A DNA stretch of 64,000 bases from Acinetobacter lwoffii (GTDB lineage: Bacteria; Pseudomonadota; Gammaproteobacteria; Pseudomonadales; Moraxellaceae), in assembly GCF_019343495.1 (NCBI RefSeq), contig NZ_CP072549.1:1736001-1800000 (forward strand), written 5' to 3'. Below, piece after piece: positions 8,228-18,007 of the stretch. The notes below the pieces were generated by a model. That model was not told the DNA's origin. It did not search any database and saw nothing but the letters and a program-made list of their open reading frames with translations. Position 1 is the first letter of the stretch; every line of letters begins with the position of its first letter. Position numbers and translations under genes: made by a program.

Positions 8228-10675
8228 ATGATGAAAAACTGGGTCGATCCTGAAGCAAAAGCTGAAGCCGAACGTTATGACAACCCTATCCCTAGCCGCA
8301 CGCTGATTTTAGAAACTATCGAAAAGAACAATGCCCAGTCCCATGCAGACCTGGTCGAACATTTTGAAATTGCTGATCAAAAAAGTATTGATGCCCTGAG
8401 CCATCGTTTAATTGCGATGGTGCGTGACGGGCAACTGATGAAAGATGGCTACAAGTTTCAGATTGCCGTCGAGCAACCTGAATCCGAAGCGACGGTTTAT
8501 ATCAATTCCCGAGGGATGGGAACTGCCAACATTTCCGGCCAGGACGACCTATTATTGGCTGAGCGTGAACTGCGCCTGGTCTTTAATGGTGACCGCGTTA
8601 AAGTGCGTCAGACTTCGGTAGACCGTAAAGGTAAAGCCTGGGGCTATATTACTGAAGTTGTGCAGCATCGTGTCAAACAGATCATTGGTAAAGTGTCAGA
8701 ATATGATGGTGAATACTTTATCCAGCCAGCCAACCCAAATGCGCATCAGCCAATCACCCTTGAAAAAGAACTGATCGAACATGCCCAGGCTAATCTGGGT
8801 GACTCTATTCGTGTGGCGATTGATACCTATCCGACCCGTGAAGAATTCGCGACTGGACATATTGTGCAGTCCATGGCAGACAAGGCCGATACTGAAATCA
8901 TTATTCCACAAACCATTTTAGAATATGGTTTGCCGTATGAATTCCCGGAAGAAGTGGTTAAAGAAGCCGAAAGCTTTAAAGAGCCAACGGCCAAAGACCG
9001 TGAAGGTCGTGTGGATCTACGTGATTTAGCCTTGGTCACCATTGATGGTGAAGATGCACGTGACTTTGATGATGCCGTTTATGCCGAAAAACGTCCGGGT
9101 GGTGGCTATCGTGTGGTCGTGGCCATTGCCGATGTCAGCCATTATGTACGTCCAGGCAAACCGCTAGATGATGAAGCGCAGGAACGCGGGACGTCAGTCT
9201 ACTTCCCGCACTTCGTTTTACCGATGCTGCCTGAAGCATTGTCGAATGGCCTGTGTTCGTTAAATCCGAACGTTGACCGCCTATGTATGGTCTGTGATTT
9301 AAAACTGTCACGTGCTGGCCGAGTCACCGGTTTTGAGTTCTATCCGTCTGTCATGCATTCCAAGGCACGTTTGACCTATGATCAGGTCGCACAGTATCTG
9401 GAAGGTGACAGCCAGGCGATTACCGAAGATCGCGAAGTTCGCAAGTCGATCAACACCCTGTTCCAACTTTATCAAGTTCTTAAAAGTTTACGTGCTGAAC
9501 GCCATGCCATGGAATTTGAAACTGTTGAAACTTACATGACCTTCGACGAACTGGGCGGAATTAAAGAAATTCTTCCACGCAGCCGTAATGATGCGCATAA
9601 GCTGATTGAAGAGTGTATGTTGCTGGCCAACGTGGCAGCCGCAGAATATGCATTGAAAAATGAAATGCCAATGTTGTACCGTGTGCATGAGCCACCAGAG
9701 TTCTCACGTATCCAGAAAGTCCGTGACTTCGTCAAGCTGCTGGGTTTGAATTTCCCGGAACAGCCGACTCAGAAAGATTATCAGGCGGTGATTGAAGCGA
9801 CCAAAGAACGGATTGATGCACCAAGTATTCATGCCGTGTTATTACGCTCCATGATGCAGGCTTACTATGGTGCGAGTAATGCAGGCCATTATGGTCTGGC
9901 TTATGAAGCCTATACACATTTCACTTCACCAATTCGCCGTTATCCGGATTTGTTATTGCATCGTGCAATCAAAGCACATTTAAATAACAAGCCATCTCCG
10001 CTTTCAGGCGGTGCTTTAGATGAAGCTGGTGACCATTTCTCTGCCACAGAACGTCGTGCAGATGAAGCGTCGCGCTCGGTGACGACCTGGTTGAAATGTC
10101 ATTATATGCAGCAGCATCTGGGCGAAGAATTTGTCGGCATTATTAGTGCAACGGCAGAATTTGGCCTGTTTGTCACGTTAAAAGATCTGTATGTCGATGG
10201 TATGGTGCATGTCAGCCAGCTAGGGGATGACTTCTTTGTCTTTGATCAAAGCAGCCAGAATCTGATCGGCCAGAACCGTGGTCAGGTCTTTGGTCTGGGC
10301 GATGAAGTCAAAATCAAGGTTGCCGGTGTCAATCTGGAAGAACGCAAGATCGACTTTGAACTGGTGCAACAACTCAGTCATGCCGGCCGTGCAGTTCGTG
10401 CCCGTGCACCGCGCGTGAGCGAGAAAAAACCAGTATCACGTCCAGCAGCAACCGAAGAAGTGTTCGGCAACAATGAACGTGAATCTAAATCCAACCTGAG
10501 CACCGATGGAGAACAGCCCATACGACGCAAAAAAGGAAAAGGAAAACCCAGCTCTTACAGTAAAAAGTCTGCTAAACCATCTGCAGGAAAGTCTGAAGCA
10601 AAGGTTAAAGATAAAGTAAAGAAAAAGGCCAAGGTCAAAAAGAAAAAGTCGAATGCAAAAGCCAAGACTGAATAA
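8228..10675 (+). CDS. rnr: Ribonuclease R
   Basis: An 815-residue RNase II-superfamily 3'-5' exoribonuclease that degrades structured RNA and acts in rRNA/mRNA quality control. Domain order: an N-terminal helix-turn-helix (~residues 20-80), cold-shock domains (~80-230), the RNB catalytic domain with the metal-binding motif DGEDARDFDD at 273-282, an S1 domain (~640-720, EFVGIISATAEFGLFVTLKDLYVDGMVHVSQL), and a ~95-residue Lys-rich tail ending KVKDKVKKKAKVKKKKSNAK. The basic tail distinguishes RNase R from RNase II. It is a single-gene unit followed by a strong terminator. Confidence 0.97.
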   Translation: MMKNWVDPEAKAEAERYDNPIPSRTLILETIEKNNAQSHADLVEHFEIADQKSIDALSHRLIAMVRDGQLMKDGYKFQIAVEQPESEATVYINSRGMGTANISGQDDLLLAERELRLVFNGDRVKVRQTSVDRKGKAWGYITEVVQHRVKQIIGKVSEYDGEYFIQPANPNAHQPITLEKELIEHAQANLGDSIRVAIDTYPTREEFATGHIVQSMADKADTEIIIPQTILEYGLPYEFPEEVVKEAESFKEPTAKDREGRVDLRDLALVTIDGEDARDFDDAVYAEKRPGGGYRVVVAIADVSHYVRPGKPLDDEAQERGTSVYFPHFVLPMLPEALSNGLCSLNPNVDRLCMVCDLKLSRAGRVTGFEFYPSVMHSKARLTYDQVAQYLEGDSQAITEDREVRKSINTLFQLYQVLKSLRAERHAMEFETVETYMTFDELGGIKEILPRSRNDAHKLIEECMLLANVAAAEYALKNEMPMLYRVHEPPEFSRIQKVRDFVKLLGLNFPEQPTQKDYQAVIEATKERIDAPSIHAVLLRSMMQAYYGASNAGHYGLAYEAYTHFTSPIRRYPDLLLHRAIKAHLNNKPSPLSGGALDEAGDHFSATERRADEASRSVTTWLKCHYMQQHLGEEFVGIISATAEFGLFVTLKDLYVDGMVHVSQLGDDFFVFDQSSQNLIGQNRGQVFGLGDEVKIKVAGVNLEERKIDFELVQQLSHAGRAVRARAPRVSEKKPVSRPAATEEVFGNNERESKSNLSTDGEQPIRRKKGKGKPSSYSKKSAKPSAGKSEAKVKDKVKKKAKVKKKKSNAKAKTE

Positions 10676-10688
10676 TTTTTGATGGTTT

Positions 10689-10714
10689 AAAAAGAGCGCT
10701 ACGGCGCTCTTTTT
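10689..10714 (+). terminator. rnr terminator
   Basis: AAAAAGAGCGC-tacg-GCGCTCTTTTT followed by more T; a strong rho-independent terminator 13 bp after the rnr stop. Confidence 0.9.
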
Positions 10715-10715
10715 T

Positions 10716-11146
10716 CTTTTAAACCTTATCCAGAATAAATACGATTAGAGTAAAAATACTTACCGCATCGAATCATCAACTTAGATCAGTCTGATCAGGT
10801 ACCTTCCCTATTTCTAAACAAAACTGACAGGAAAACTGCCTCCTATTTTGATCTACACTCAAGCAGTGAAATTCAAAGATCTGCAAAGACATATTTCCTA
10901 TTTCTTTGAAACAGACTATGGAATTCTGCCTATTCTTAAACTATCTGTTTCGGAGTTTCAGCGAGCAACACCAATCAGTTGAACTATAACTCAACATTAG
11001 TAAAAGTAGCTTGGACATCATTGTGAACGAGATTGAATAAATCTCGATACCTCCTGCTTCAGAATAAATCACCGGTCAAGCTTGATTTCTCGATCAAGAA
11101 GCCTTACTTCTAGAACTAACACTGAAAATTAATTTGGCAGACCGAC
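10716..11146. other. Gene-free spacer between rnr and prlC
   Basis: About 430 bp, AT-rich, with no convincing ORF on either strand. It holds a 13-bp perfect palindrome GATCAG-T-CTGATC at 10784-10796, and two small hairpins near prlC: GAGATT-gaata-AATCTC and CTTGAT-ttctcg-ATCAAG. One of these may be regulatory for prlC, but nothing identifies a regulator. Confidence 0.5.
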
Positions 11147-13186
11147 ATGACTTTAGAAAAGGCAACTTTGCCTGTTCCGCAATTTGATCAGATTACGCTG
11201 GCTGAGCTAAAACAAAAAATTGAAAGCTGTATCGCTGAAGGGCAAAAGTTCCTGAATGAACTTACCGAAACACCTACTTCAGTACAGGAGCAGCTGGCTA
11301 CTCTTGAACATGTCGACACACTTGAAAACAATATGAGTGAGTCTTGGGGCATCCTGTCACATTTAAATGCCGTGATGAACAATGCCAAAACCCGTGATGT
11401 CTATCAAGCACTCTTACCGGGTCTTAGCGAATACTATACGCAACTGGGTCAACATACGGCGCTCTATCAGACCTATCAGCATATTTATGATGCGTCGATT
11501 TATAATGAACTGCCGGCAGCGCAGCGAAGCGCCATTAAACTGGCCTTACGTGATTTCAAACTGTCTGGGGTGGCATTAGAGGGTGAAGCGAAAAAACGTT
11601 ATGCGGAAATTTCGGCTCGTCTGTCCCAATTATCATCCGACTTCTCCAACCATGTACTGGATGCGACTCAGGCCTATTTCAGACCGCTAAATGAAGAGGA
11701 GTTAGCGGGTCTATCTACCAGTAATATTGAGCTGTTAAAACAATATGGTCAGCAACGTGAACTGGATCAACCGGTGGCTACGCTGGATTTCCCGTCTTAT
11801 CTGGCGATCATGACCCATTCAGAAAATCGTCCTCTGCGTGAAGAACTCTATAAAGCTTACACCACGCGTGCGTCAGATCAGGCTGAACAGAGCGAGTTTG
11901 ACAATACTGCATTGATCGAAGAAATTCTCAGTCTGCGTCTGGAAATGGCAAAACTGCTTGGCTTTAATAATTATGCGGAATTGTCCTTAGCCAGCAAAAT
12001 GGCACCAAGTGTAGAGGCAGTAGATGAATTCTTGCATGAACTGGCAGAACATGCCCGCGCACCGGCAGAGCAAGAAATTGCTGAACTGAAAGCGATTGCT
12101 GCTGAAGATGGCATCCGTGATCTGCAACCTTGGGACAGCGGCTATTATTCTGAAAAGCTGAAAATGCAGCAATTTAACCTGTCACAGGAAGCGCTGAAAC
12201 CTTACTTTCCTGCACCGAAAATCCTGCAAGGTCTGTTCAGTATTGTGAATCGTCTGTATGGCATTCAGGTGATTGAACGTGAAGCGCCTGTATGGCATCC
12301 GGATGCACGTTATTTTGAACTGGAAGATCAGGGTCAGGTGATTGGCGGTTTCTATTTTGATCTGTATGCACGTCAAGGCAAACGTGGCGGTGCATGGATG
12401 AGCGGTTTCCGTTCTCGTATGCAGACCAGTGATGGCTTGCAAAAACCGATTTGTTATATGGTCGGTAACTTTACTCCACCCGTCGGCAATCGCCCTGCAC
12501 TCTTGACCCATGATGAAGTCATCACCTTGTTCCATGAATTTGGTCATGGCCTGCATCATATGCTGACAGAAGTGGACAATATTGCGGTAGCAGGTACCCA
12601 TGGCGTGGCTTGGGATGCGGTCGAACTGCCAAGCCAGTTTATGGAATTCTGGGCCTGGGATCAGGAAAGTCTGGATCTGCTCAGCGAGCACATTGAAACT
12701 CAAGAATCCTTGCCGGCAGAGTTGCTGAAAGCCCTGCTGGATGCACGTTTCTTCCAGTCTGGCATGCAAACCCTGCGTCAGCTTGAATTTGCCCTGTTTG
12801 ACCTGAGTATTCACCGAGCCAATCCGGCTTTAAATGCAACACAGGTTCAGGCTACTCTGAATGAGATCCGTGAAAAGTATGCGGTCCTACCGACCACCGA
12901 CTATAACCGTTTCCAGCACAGCTTCAGTCACATTTTTGCCGGTGGTTATGCAGCAGGATATTATTCCTATAAATGGGCCGAAGTTTTGGCCAGTGATGCC
13001 TTCGACCGCTTTGAAGATGAAGGTATTTTTAATACCACTACCGGAAAGCAGTTTCGGGAAAATATCCTCGCAGTTGGCGGAAAAGACACAGCACTTGACG
13101 CATTTATCAATTTCCGCGGACGCGAGCCAAAAATAGATGCGTTGCTGCGTCATCAAGGTTGGACGAACCCCTCTAAAAACGCTTAA
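11147..13186 (+). CDS. prlC: Oligopeptidase A (M3 metallopeptidase)
   Basis: A 679-residue thimet-type zinc oligopeptidase that cleaves short peptides, including cut signal peptides, in the cytoplasm. The zinc site HEFGH is at 463-467 (context TLFHEFGHGLHHML), with the downstream conserved VAWDAVELPSQFMEFW supplying the third zinc ligand region. A C-terminal segment HIFAGGYAAGYYSYKWAEVLASD is diagnostic for the family. Length matches E. coli PrlC (680). The short zinc-ribbon gene starts 31 bp after its stop and is probably co-transcribed. Confidence 0.95.
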   Translation: MTLEKATLPVPQFDQITLAELKQKIESCIAEGQKFLNELTETPTSVQEQLATLEHVDTLENNMSESWGILSHLNAVMNNAKTRDVYQALLPGLSEYYTQLGQHTALYQTYQHIYDASIYNELPAAQRSAIKLALRDFKLSGVALEGEAKKRYAEISARLSQLSSDFSNHVLDATQAYFRPLNEEELAGLSTSNIELLKQYGQQRELDQPVATLDFPSYLAIMTHSENRPLREELYKAYTTRASDQAEQSEFDNTALIEEILSLRLEMAKLLGFNNYAELSLASKMAPSVEAVDEFLHELAEHARAPAEQEIAELKAIAAEDGIRDLQPWDSGYYSEKLKMQQFNLSQEALKPYFPAPKILQGLFSIVNRLYGIQVIEREAPVWHPDARYFELEDQGQVIGGFYFDLYARQGKRGGAWMSGFRSRMQTSDGLQKPICYMVGNFTPPVGNRPALLTHDEVITLFHEFGHGLHHMLTEVDNIAVAGTHGVAWDAVELPSQFMEFWAWDQESLDLLSEHIETQESLPAELLKALLDARFFQSGMQTLRQLEFALFDLSIHRANPALNATQVQATLNEIREKYAVLPTTDYNRFQHSFSHIFAGGYAAGYYSYKWAEVLASDAFDRFEDEGIFNTTTGKQFRENILAVGGKDTALDAFINFRGREPKIDALLRHQGWTNPSKNA

Positions 13187-13217
13187 ACTAGCTTTTTAAG
13201 TTGATCACAAGGTGAGT

Positions 13218-13436
13218 ATGATGACCATTAAACGTCGTTTCATTGCAGGCGCAAAATGTCCAAAATGTCAGGCGTTAGATCGCGTCGTCATGCTGACCTC
13301 TGGTGAAGATGAATGGATCGAATGTATTGAATGTGGTTATGAAGAAAATCGTCCCACACATGTTGATCAACCAGAAACACCAGCTGTTCCAGATGAAGTT
13401 GGCGTGATTCAGTTTAAACCTCGTTCAGTAAAATAA
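13218..13436 (+). CDS. YheV-family putative zinc ribbon protein
   Basis: A ~72-residue protein with two CxxC pairs, CPKCQALDRVVML and CIECGYEENRP, forming a treble-clef/zinc ribbon as in the YheV (DUF2387) family. The conserved N terminus KRRFIAGAKCPKC matches that family. Function is unknown, and the C terminus is a Pro/Val tail. GTG 13212, ATG 13218 and ATG 13221 are all possible starts; AAGGTGAG is best spaced for 13221 or 13218. It follows prlC closely. Confidence 0.8.
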   Translation: MMTIKRRFIAGAKCPKCQALDRVVMLTSGEDEWIECIECGYEENRPTHVDQPETPAVPDEVGVIQFKPRSVK

Positions 13437-13453
13437 AAATCAAGGTTCAAGCT

Positions 13454-13888
13454 ATGTCAGTAGAACAAAGAAATAACCCCAAACTTTTAATGGGAATTAT
13501 GGGGGCTTTAGTTACTGTCGTTGCATTGGTATTGCTATATCAGTGGTTGAATGCCTCTTCCGGTGAAGCGGAACGCATACATCAGGAAGATATCGCGGCT
13601 GTTCCGGCAGCAAAACCTGCGGCGAAAACTGAAGAAGATACGGCGGCAGCGAAAGCACCTGAGACGATCGAAGCTAAAGCACTGGTATCAAATCAGCTGT
13701 TAGATGCACCAGTGCCGGAGAATGCCAGTTTGGCCAAAGAAGAAGTGGCTAAATTAGATGACATCCAAGTTCAGCTCAATGAACAAAAAGCCACACTGGA
13801 TGCGCAGCATAGCGATGCCGACCAGTTGATCCAACTGAAAGAGGAACAGATCAAGTTACTTGAAGCACAACTTGCTCAAAGCCAGTAA
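13454..13888 (+). CDS. Single-pass membrane protein with C-terminal coiled coil, unknown function
   Basis: A 144-residue protein. Residues ~11-33 form one membrane helix (LLMGIMGALVTVVALVLLYQWL). An Ala/Lys/Glu-rich linker (~45-75) follows, then a likely coiled coil from ~residue 95 to the end (QVQLNEQKATLDAQ... LKEEQIKLLEAQLAQSQ). This looks like a bitopic protein with a periplasmic coiled coil. No family is recognised. It sits 17 bp after the YheV-like gene, so prlC, yheV and this gene look like one operon. Confidence 0.75.
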   Translation: MSVEQRNNPKLLMGIMGALVTVVALVLLYQWLNASSGEAERIHQEDIAAVPAAKPAAKTEEDTAAAKAPETIEAKALVSNQLLDAPVPENASLAKEEVAKLDDIQVQLNEQKATLDAQHSDADQLIQLKEEQIKLLEAQLAQSQ

Positions 13889-13904
13889 ATCTCGACAGCA
13901 TTTC

Positions 13905-13932
13905 AGCTAGAATATCGTCAGATCTTCTAGCT
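13905..13932 (+). repeat. Inverted repeat before EamA gene
   Basis: AGCTAGAA-n12-TTCTAGCT, an 8-bp perfect inverted repeat ending 11 bp before the ATG at 13944. It could be an operator, or a weak terminator for the gene upstream; there is no T-run. Confidence 0.4.
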
Positions 13933-13943
13933 CAGTTGTTTCC

Positions 13944-14825
13944 ATGTCTGTCCCAGCCGCTCCGCATCTGCTTAAAGCCATTCTGTTACTGACCTGCTCT
14001 GCTTTTCTCTTTTCAGTCATGGGCGTCTGTATCCGTTATGCCTCGGCAACGGTTGATAATGCTACCGTGGTCTTCTTTCGCAATTTTGTTGGGCTGTTTA
14101 TTTTCCTGCCTTTCATTTTCAATAAAGGCATTGGTTTTTTCAAAACTGAAAAACTATGGATGCACACTTGGCGCGCAGTGGTCGGCCTGACTGCCATGTA
14201 CGGCTTTTTCTATGCCATTGCTCATTTAAAACTCTCCAATGCCATGGTCTTCACCTACTCTTCCCCGATTTTTATTCCTTTGATTGCCTGGCTATTTCTC
14301 AAGGAAAAAATCACCACAAGCATGTTAGCCGCAGCTCTGATTGGTTTCATCGACGTACTCTGTGTCGCCAAACCAGATTCGGGTCTAATTAACCTGATGT
14401 CGGTCATTGGCTTGAGTGCCAGCTTTCTGGCAGCGATGGCCTTTGTCACGGTATGGGCGCTGACCAAAACCGAGTCTCCGGAAAAAATCGTATTTTATTT
14501 CTGCTTTATTGGCACCCTGATTTCAGTGATTCCGATGTTCTGGCTATGGCGACCTTATACCTTGACAGAACTCAGCTATCTGATTACTGCCGGTATACTG
14601 GCCAATTTCAGTCAACTGTTTATGTCCAATGCTTACAAGCTGGCTCCGGCAGGACAGATTGGGCCGGTCAACTATGTGGCGATTTTCTTTGCCGGCATGT
14701 GGGGCTTTCTGTTCTGGCAGGAAGTTCCGGACCTCTATAGCGTGATTGGGCTGGGGCTGATTTTCTGTGCGATTCTATTGTGTAGCCCGATCCTACAAAA
14801 GCGCCTGAATTCATCCAAAATTTGA
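13944..14825 (+). CDS. EamA/DMT-family transporter
   Basis: A 293-residue, ten-helix transporter with two EamA repeats. The first starts LLLTCSAFLFSVMGVCIRYAS with the FFRNFVGLF and VFTYSSPIFIPLIAWLFLKE signatures; the second starts near SFLAAMAFVTVWALTK and contains LAPAGQIGPVNYVAIFFAG. It exports or imports a small metabolite at the inner membrane; the substrate is not inferable. It is the third DMT transporter in the first 15 kb, but is not close to the other two in sequence. Confidence 0.85.
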   Translation: MSVPAAPHLLKAILLLTCSAFLFSVMGVCIRYASATVDNATVVFFRNFVGLFIFLPFIFNKGIGFFKTEKLWMHTWRAVVGLTAMYGFFYAIAHLKLSNAMVFTYSSPIFIPLIAWLFLKEKITTSMLAAALIGFIDVLCVAKPDSGLINLMSVIGLSASFLAAMAFVTVWALTKTESPEKIVFYFCFIGTLISVIPMFWLWRPYTLTELSYLITAGILANFSQLFMSNAYKLAPAGQIGPVNYVAIFFAGMWGFLFWQEVPDLYSVIGLGLIFCAILLCSPILQKRLNSSKI

Positions 14826-14849
14826 TTAACGAATTTAAATCAAATAAAT

Positions 14850-14875
14850 AAAAAAGCACCCGAAAGTGCTTTTTT
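14850..14875. terminator. Bidirectional terminator
   Basis: AAAAAGCAC-ccgaaa-GTGCTTTTT with flanking A and T runs, between the convergent EamA gene and the TRAP permease gene. Confidence 0.9.
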
Positions 14876-14887
14876 ATTGCTTTTCTT

Positions 14888-17170
14888 TTATTGATACCAG
14901 CCGAACAGCTTAAACATATAAGGCACATAGGCAATGATCAGCATCGCAGGCAGCAATACTATCATCGGCAAAATCCAGCGTTCATAACGGTAGTAGAAAG
15001 ACAAGTGTCGTACTTCTGCATCCGCCTCGGCCACTTCGGCATCGCCAATCGACTGTCTGGCCAGCAGATGATTTAGCGCAACCGGTGGCGTCACATAACC
15101 CAGCTCAAAACCTATCAGGGTAATCATCCAGAAATGTACCGGATGAATGCCGTATTGATAGGCCACTGGCGCAACGGTCGCGGAAATCAGAATGACCGCG
15201 CCAAATGGATCCATGATCATCCCGACAAAAATCATCAAGCCGACAATCAGTGAAATCACCAGAATGGTACTACTAATATCGGTCGGGAAGGCTTCCATAA
15301 TTTCAATACGTTCCAGCAAACCACCCACACTCACCGAGAGTGCCATCAGAATGACCAAGGCACCAATATGCCCCACGGTCTCACTGGTCGAAATATGCAT
15401 AGACTTCCAGAAACCGACATGACGCAGAATTTCTGTCGCTTTCGAACGCTGCACAGCATGATCAACAGCCAGTTCTTTGCCTGGTTGTTCGCTATGTTCA
15501 GCCTCACGATATTCTGCATTGGCTGCGGCACCGGCTGTCGCCAGTTCTGGTGTAGATCTTGAGTTTAAAGTTGCGGTCAAGGTTTCATCCCAATGCCCCA
15601 CTGCCGGCAACGGCGCAGGTTCATGGCGTAACTTGTCGAACAAGACAATCATCAGCAGAATCACAGGCATCATTACCGGTGCGGTAAATTCATTTAGGTC
15701 AGTCGACAAGGCATATTTATAGAATAACCAGATCAGAATAAAAATCACGATATAAGGAATAATCGCAATAAAGGCACGACTGGATTGAGGAGCGGCCACA
15801 GTAGGTGCGGCAATGCGGAATTTATTTTCTGCAAAGAACAGGGAAATTACCAGGAATAAAGTCGAGCTGAGCAGGAAGACATAAATCCCGTAGTGATAGA
15901 GCAAGTCGGTGGTCACTTCTTTATTCAGTGATGCCACCACGACAATCAGCAAGCAAGGACGTAAGACTACGCCCAGTGAACCGGACATTGCAGTGGCGGC
16001 CAGTGCAAACTGACGGCGTCCACCCGCATTCCAGACTTCCTTATAAATAATCGCACCTGCGGCAATTACGAAAATCCCTGATGCTCCGGTATAGGCGGTC
16101 GGTAATGCAGCTGCCAGCAAGATTAACCAAGTCAGGGTTTCAGGGGCCAGATTCCATGGACGCAGAATATTCAGAAACATGTCCACGACACGGGTCTGTT
16201 TCAGCAACATACCGGCCCAGATAAACAAGGCCAAGTTCAGAAAGATACTAGAAAACTCCACCAATTGACCGAGGTAAATCCCCTGTCCCATTGGATAGTC
16301 CATAAAGAAAGTGAAGTTTATCCCGGTAGTAATGGCCATATAGGCATATAGCGGTACACTCAGAAAGGCCAGACCAAAACTGCCACCCTCACGTGTTGGT
16401 TTTGGTTGTTTGATCACCTGATACAAGCTGATCAGGGTGAGTGCGCTGAACAGAATCATCCACAACCAGTAGATGTATTTCATCTCCCCCATCGGCACGC
16501 CCGAGTTCAATACGGACTGATATTGGCTATAGGATGAAAATGCCAGGAAAGCATTAGCGACCAGCATGGCGACCGAATAAACTTTAAAGTCGATACGCGT
16601 GCTCGGGCTACGCAAGCCAATATGATGGGTTTTTAGAGTGGCACTGATCGCAGCAAAGACCACCATGATGACCAGAAGCAAAGCCCGGTTTTCCGTACCA
16701 AACTTGAAGATGCCAAAGAAAGAAGTTTCAAAGGTCCGATAAGCCCGAATACTTGGATGTGCTTGCACATGTTGAATGGCTTTATCATAAAACAGGTAGG
16801 ATTCTTCACAGACCTGCTGTGCCTGTAACACCGCAGCACGGACATCCGCTTCCGAACGCACTCCGAAGAAATCGGCGTATTCATCGGCTGCATCGGCTTT
16901 CATCTGCTGCTGAACACGCTGATCGACATTGATATTGCGTTCACATTGTGGGCGCGTCGGTTCAGCCCTTAAAAATGAATATTGCATTCCTGTTGCCGGA
17001 TCACCGTAAATACGCTCACCCATACGCAGCAACTGGCCGTGAATCATTTCCCCGGTGCCAATAATTAAAGTGAGCAAAAGTAAAACCAGCACGACGAAGG
17101 TCGAGATCCACTCTGTCCATATATAACGCAACAGACCTAATCCTGATCTGTTTTGATCATCATTTTGCAT
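14888..17170 (-). CDS. TRAP transporter permease, fused small (DctQ-like) and large (DctM) subunits
   Basis: A 760-residue membrane protein. An N-terminal helix (~17-40) is followed by a ~110-residue soluble loop with cysteines, then four helices in a DctQ-like arrangement up to ~residue 275. A DctM module of ~12 helices fills the rest: LTWLILLAAALPTAYTGASGIFVIAAGAIIYKE, the segment SGSLGVVLRPCLLIVVVAS, and near the end FWMITLIGFELGYVTPPVALNHLLA. TRAP systems use an ion gradient and a periplasmic binding protein to import acids. A ~120-residue hydrophilic cytoplasmic insert (~485-590) is unusual. No DctP binding protein is in the window; the partner genes upstream are a rhombosortase and a lipoprotein. 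Confidence 0.85.
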   Translation of the reverse strand: MQNDDQNRSGLGLLRYIWTEWISTFVVLVLLLLTLIIGTGEMIHGQLLRMGERIYGDPATGMQYSFLRAEPTRPQCERNINVDQRVQQQMKADAADEYADFFGVRSEADVRAAVLQAQQVCEESYLFYDKAIQHVQAHPSIRAYRTFETSFFGIFKFGTENRALLLVIMVVFAAISATLKTHHIGLRSPSTRIDFKVYSVAMLVANAFLAFSSYSQYQSVLNSGVPMGEMKYIYWLWMILFSALTLISLYQVIKQPKPTREGGSFGLAFLSVPLYAYMAITTGINFTFFMDYPMGQGIYLGQLVEFSSIFLNLALFIWAGMLLKQTRVVDMFLNILRPWNLAPETLTWLILLAAALPTAYTGASGIFVIAAGAIIYKEVWNAGGRRQFALAATAMSGSLGVVLRPCLLIVVVASLNKEVTTDLLYHYGIYVFLLSSTLFLVISLFFAENKFRIAAPTVAAPQSSRAFIAIIPYIVIFILIWLFYKYALSTDLNEFTAPVMMPVILLMIVLFDKLRHEPAPLPAVGHWDETLTATLNSRSTPELATAGAAANAEYREAEHSEQPGKELAVDHAVQRSKATEILRHVGFWKSMHISTSETVGHIGALVILMALSVSVGGLLERIEIMEAFPTDISSTILVISLIVGLMIFVGMIMDPFGAVILISATVAPVAYQYGIHPVHFWMITLIGFELGYVTPPVALNHLLARQSIGDAEVAEADAEVRHLSFYYRYERWILPMIVLLPAMLIIAYVPYMFKLFGWYQ

Positions 17171-17367
17171 GTGTATTCCTATTTTTATTTTAGCGGCCTG
17201 ATGCTTGGTCTAGGACGCTGATCTTCCCTTCTGCCCCGAAAATTCCTTTTCAAAGGTCAGGATCTTTATTCTATGTTTTGACTTTGCATGAAAATTGGCA
17301 CAATAAAAATGACAATTTATATTTTCTTTTTGTATTTTCTGCCAAGTAAATTATTTATCTCTGCACT

Positions 17368-17940
17368 TTAATTATCCCGAAAATAATTGCTCACAATATA
17401 GATCAGCGCCAGAATCACGCCCCAAATCACCCCAAGTAAATGTGCCTCAACCAAAACCGGACTGCCAATCAGCTGCGCCGTCCCGACATTGCCAATGGTG
17501 TTTTCCCAGACCAGTTTGGCAAAGATCAAAAATAACACTAACGCCGCAAAGCCGCGTTCCCGCTTATACAGCAAATGTACACAGGCTACGGCGACATAGG
17601 CACCATGCAGCACGCCCGACAGACCCGCATAAGCTTCAATATTGGGCAAGAAAAAATAAAAACTTAAACTGATCAACGGCGGCAAAATCAGCAAAATGGC
17701 ACAGAAATGCCAGACCGTGGCGCGTGGAAAAATAAAAGGTAAACAGATAAAGGCGAGAATATTCAGAAAATAATGGATCCAGCCCACATGTACCCAGTGC
17801 GCCGTCCAGAGTCGCCAGAATTCACCCAGCAGACTTTCTTGCCAGTAAATGAAATGATCGTGAAAAATTTGCAGACATGCAGAGAAAGAGACAAAAGCCG
17901 CTAGAAAAATAATTTTTCGTCGAAAATGTTGATCTAGCAT
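17368..17940 (-). CDS. rrtA: Rhombosortase (rhomboid-family intramembrane serine protease)
   Basis: A 190-residue six-helix rhomboid. The catalytic serine lies in YAGLSGVLHG (Ser108), and the catalytic His is in VEAHLLG (His167). The first-loop histidines HWVHVGWIH (48-56) and the short length match the rhombosortase subgroup rather than GlpG. Rhombosortases process proteins carrying a C-terminal GlyGly-CTERM tail, usually type II secretion cargo. No protein in this window ends with a GlyGly-CTERM tail, so the target must be elsewhere. The gene is 67 bp after the lipoprotein gene and ~200 bp before the TRAP permease gene, all on the minus strand. Confidence 0.82.
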   Translation of the reverse strand: MLDQHFRRKIIFLAAFVSFSACLQIFHDHFIYWQESLLGEFWRLWTAHWVHVGWIHYFLNILAFICLPFIFPRATVWHFCAILLILPPLISLSFYFFLPNIEAYAGLSGVLHGAYVAVACVHLLYKRERGFAALVLFLIFAKLVWENTIGNVGTAQLIGSPVLVEAHLLGVIWGVILALIYIVSNYFRDN

Positions 17941-18007
17941 CGGCCTGTTGTCCTCCCCGACCCTCTAGTTTGACTTCATCCCTGAAGCTTCATACAGGGT
18001 ATCTGCA

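Noticed and set aside
12182..12814. 210-codon minus-strand ORF inside prlC
   Set aside because: It is antisense to a fully conserved M3 peptidase domain, and its translation is rich in residues expected from reverse-complemented coding sequence. No ribosome-binding site or family.
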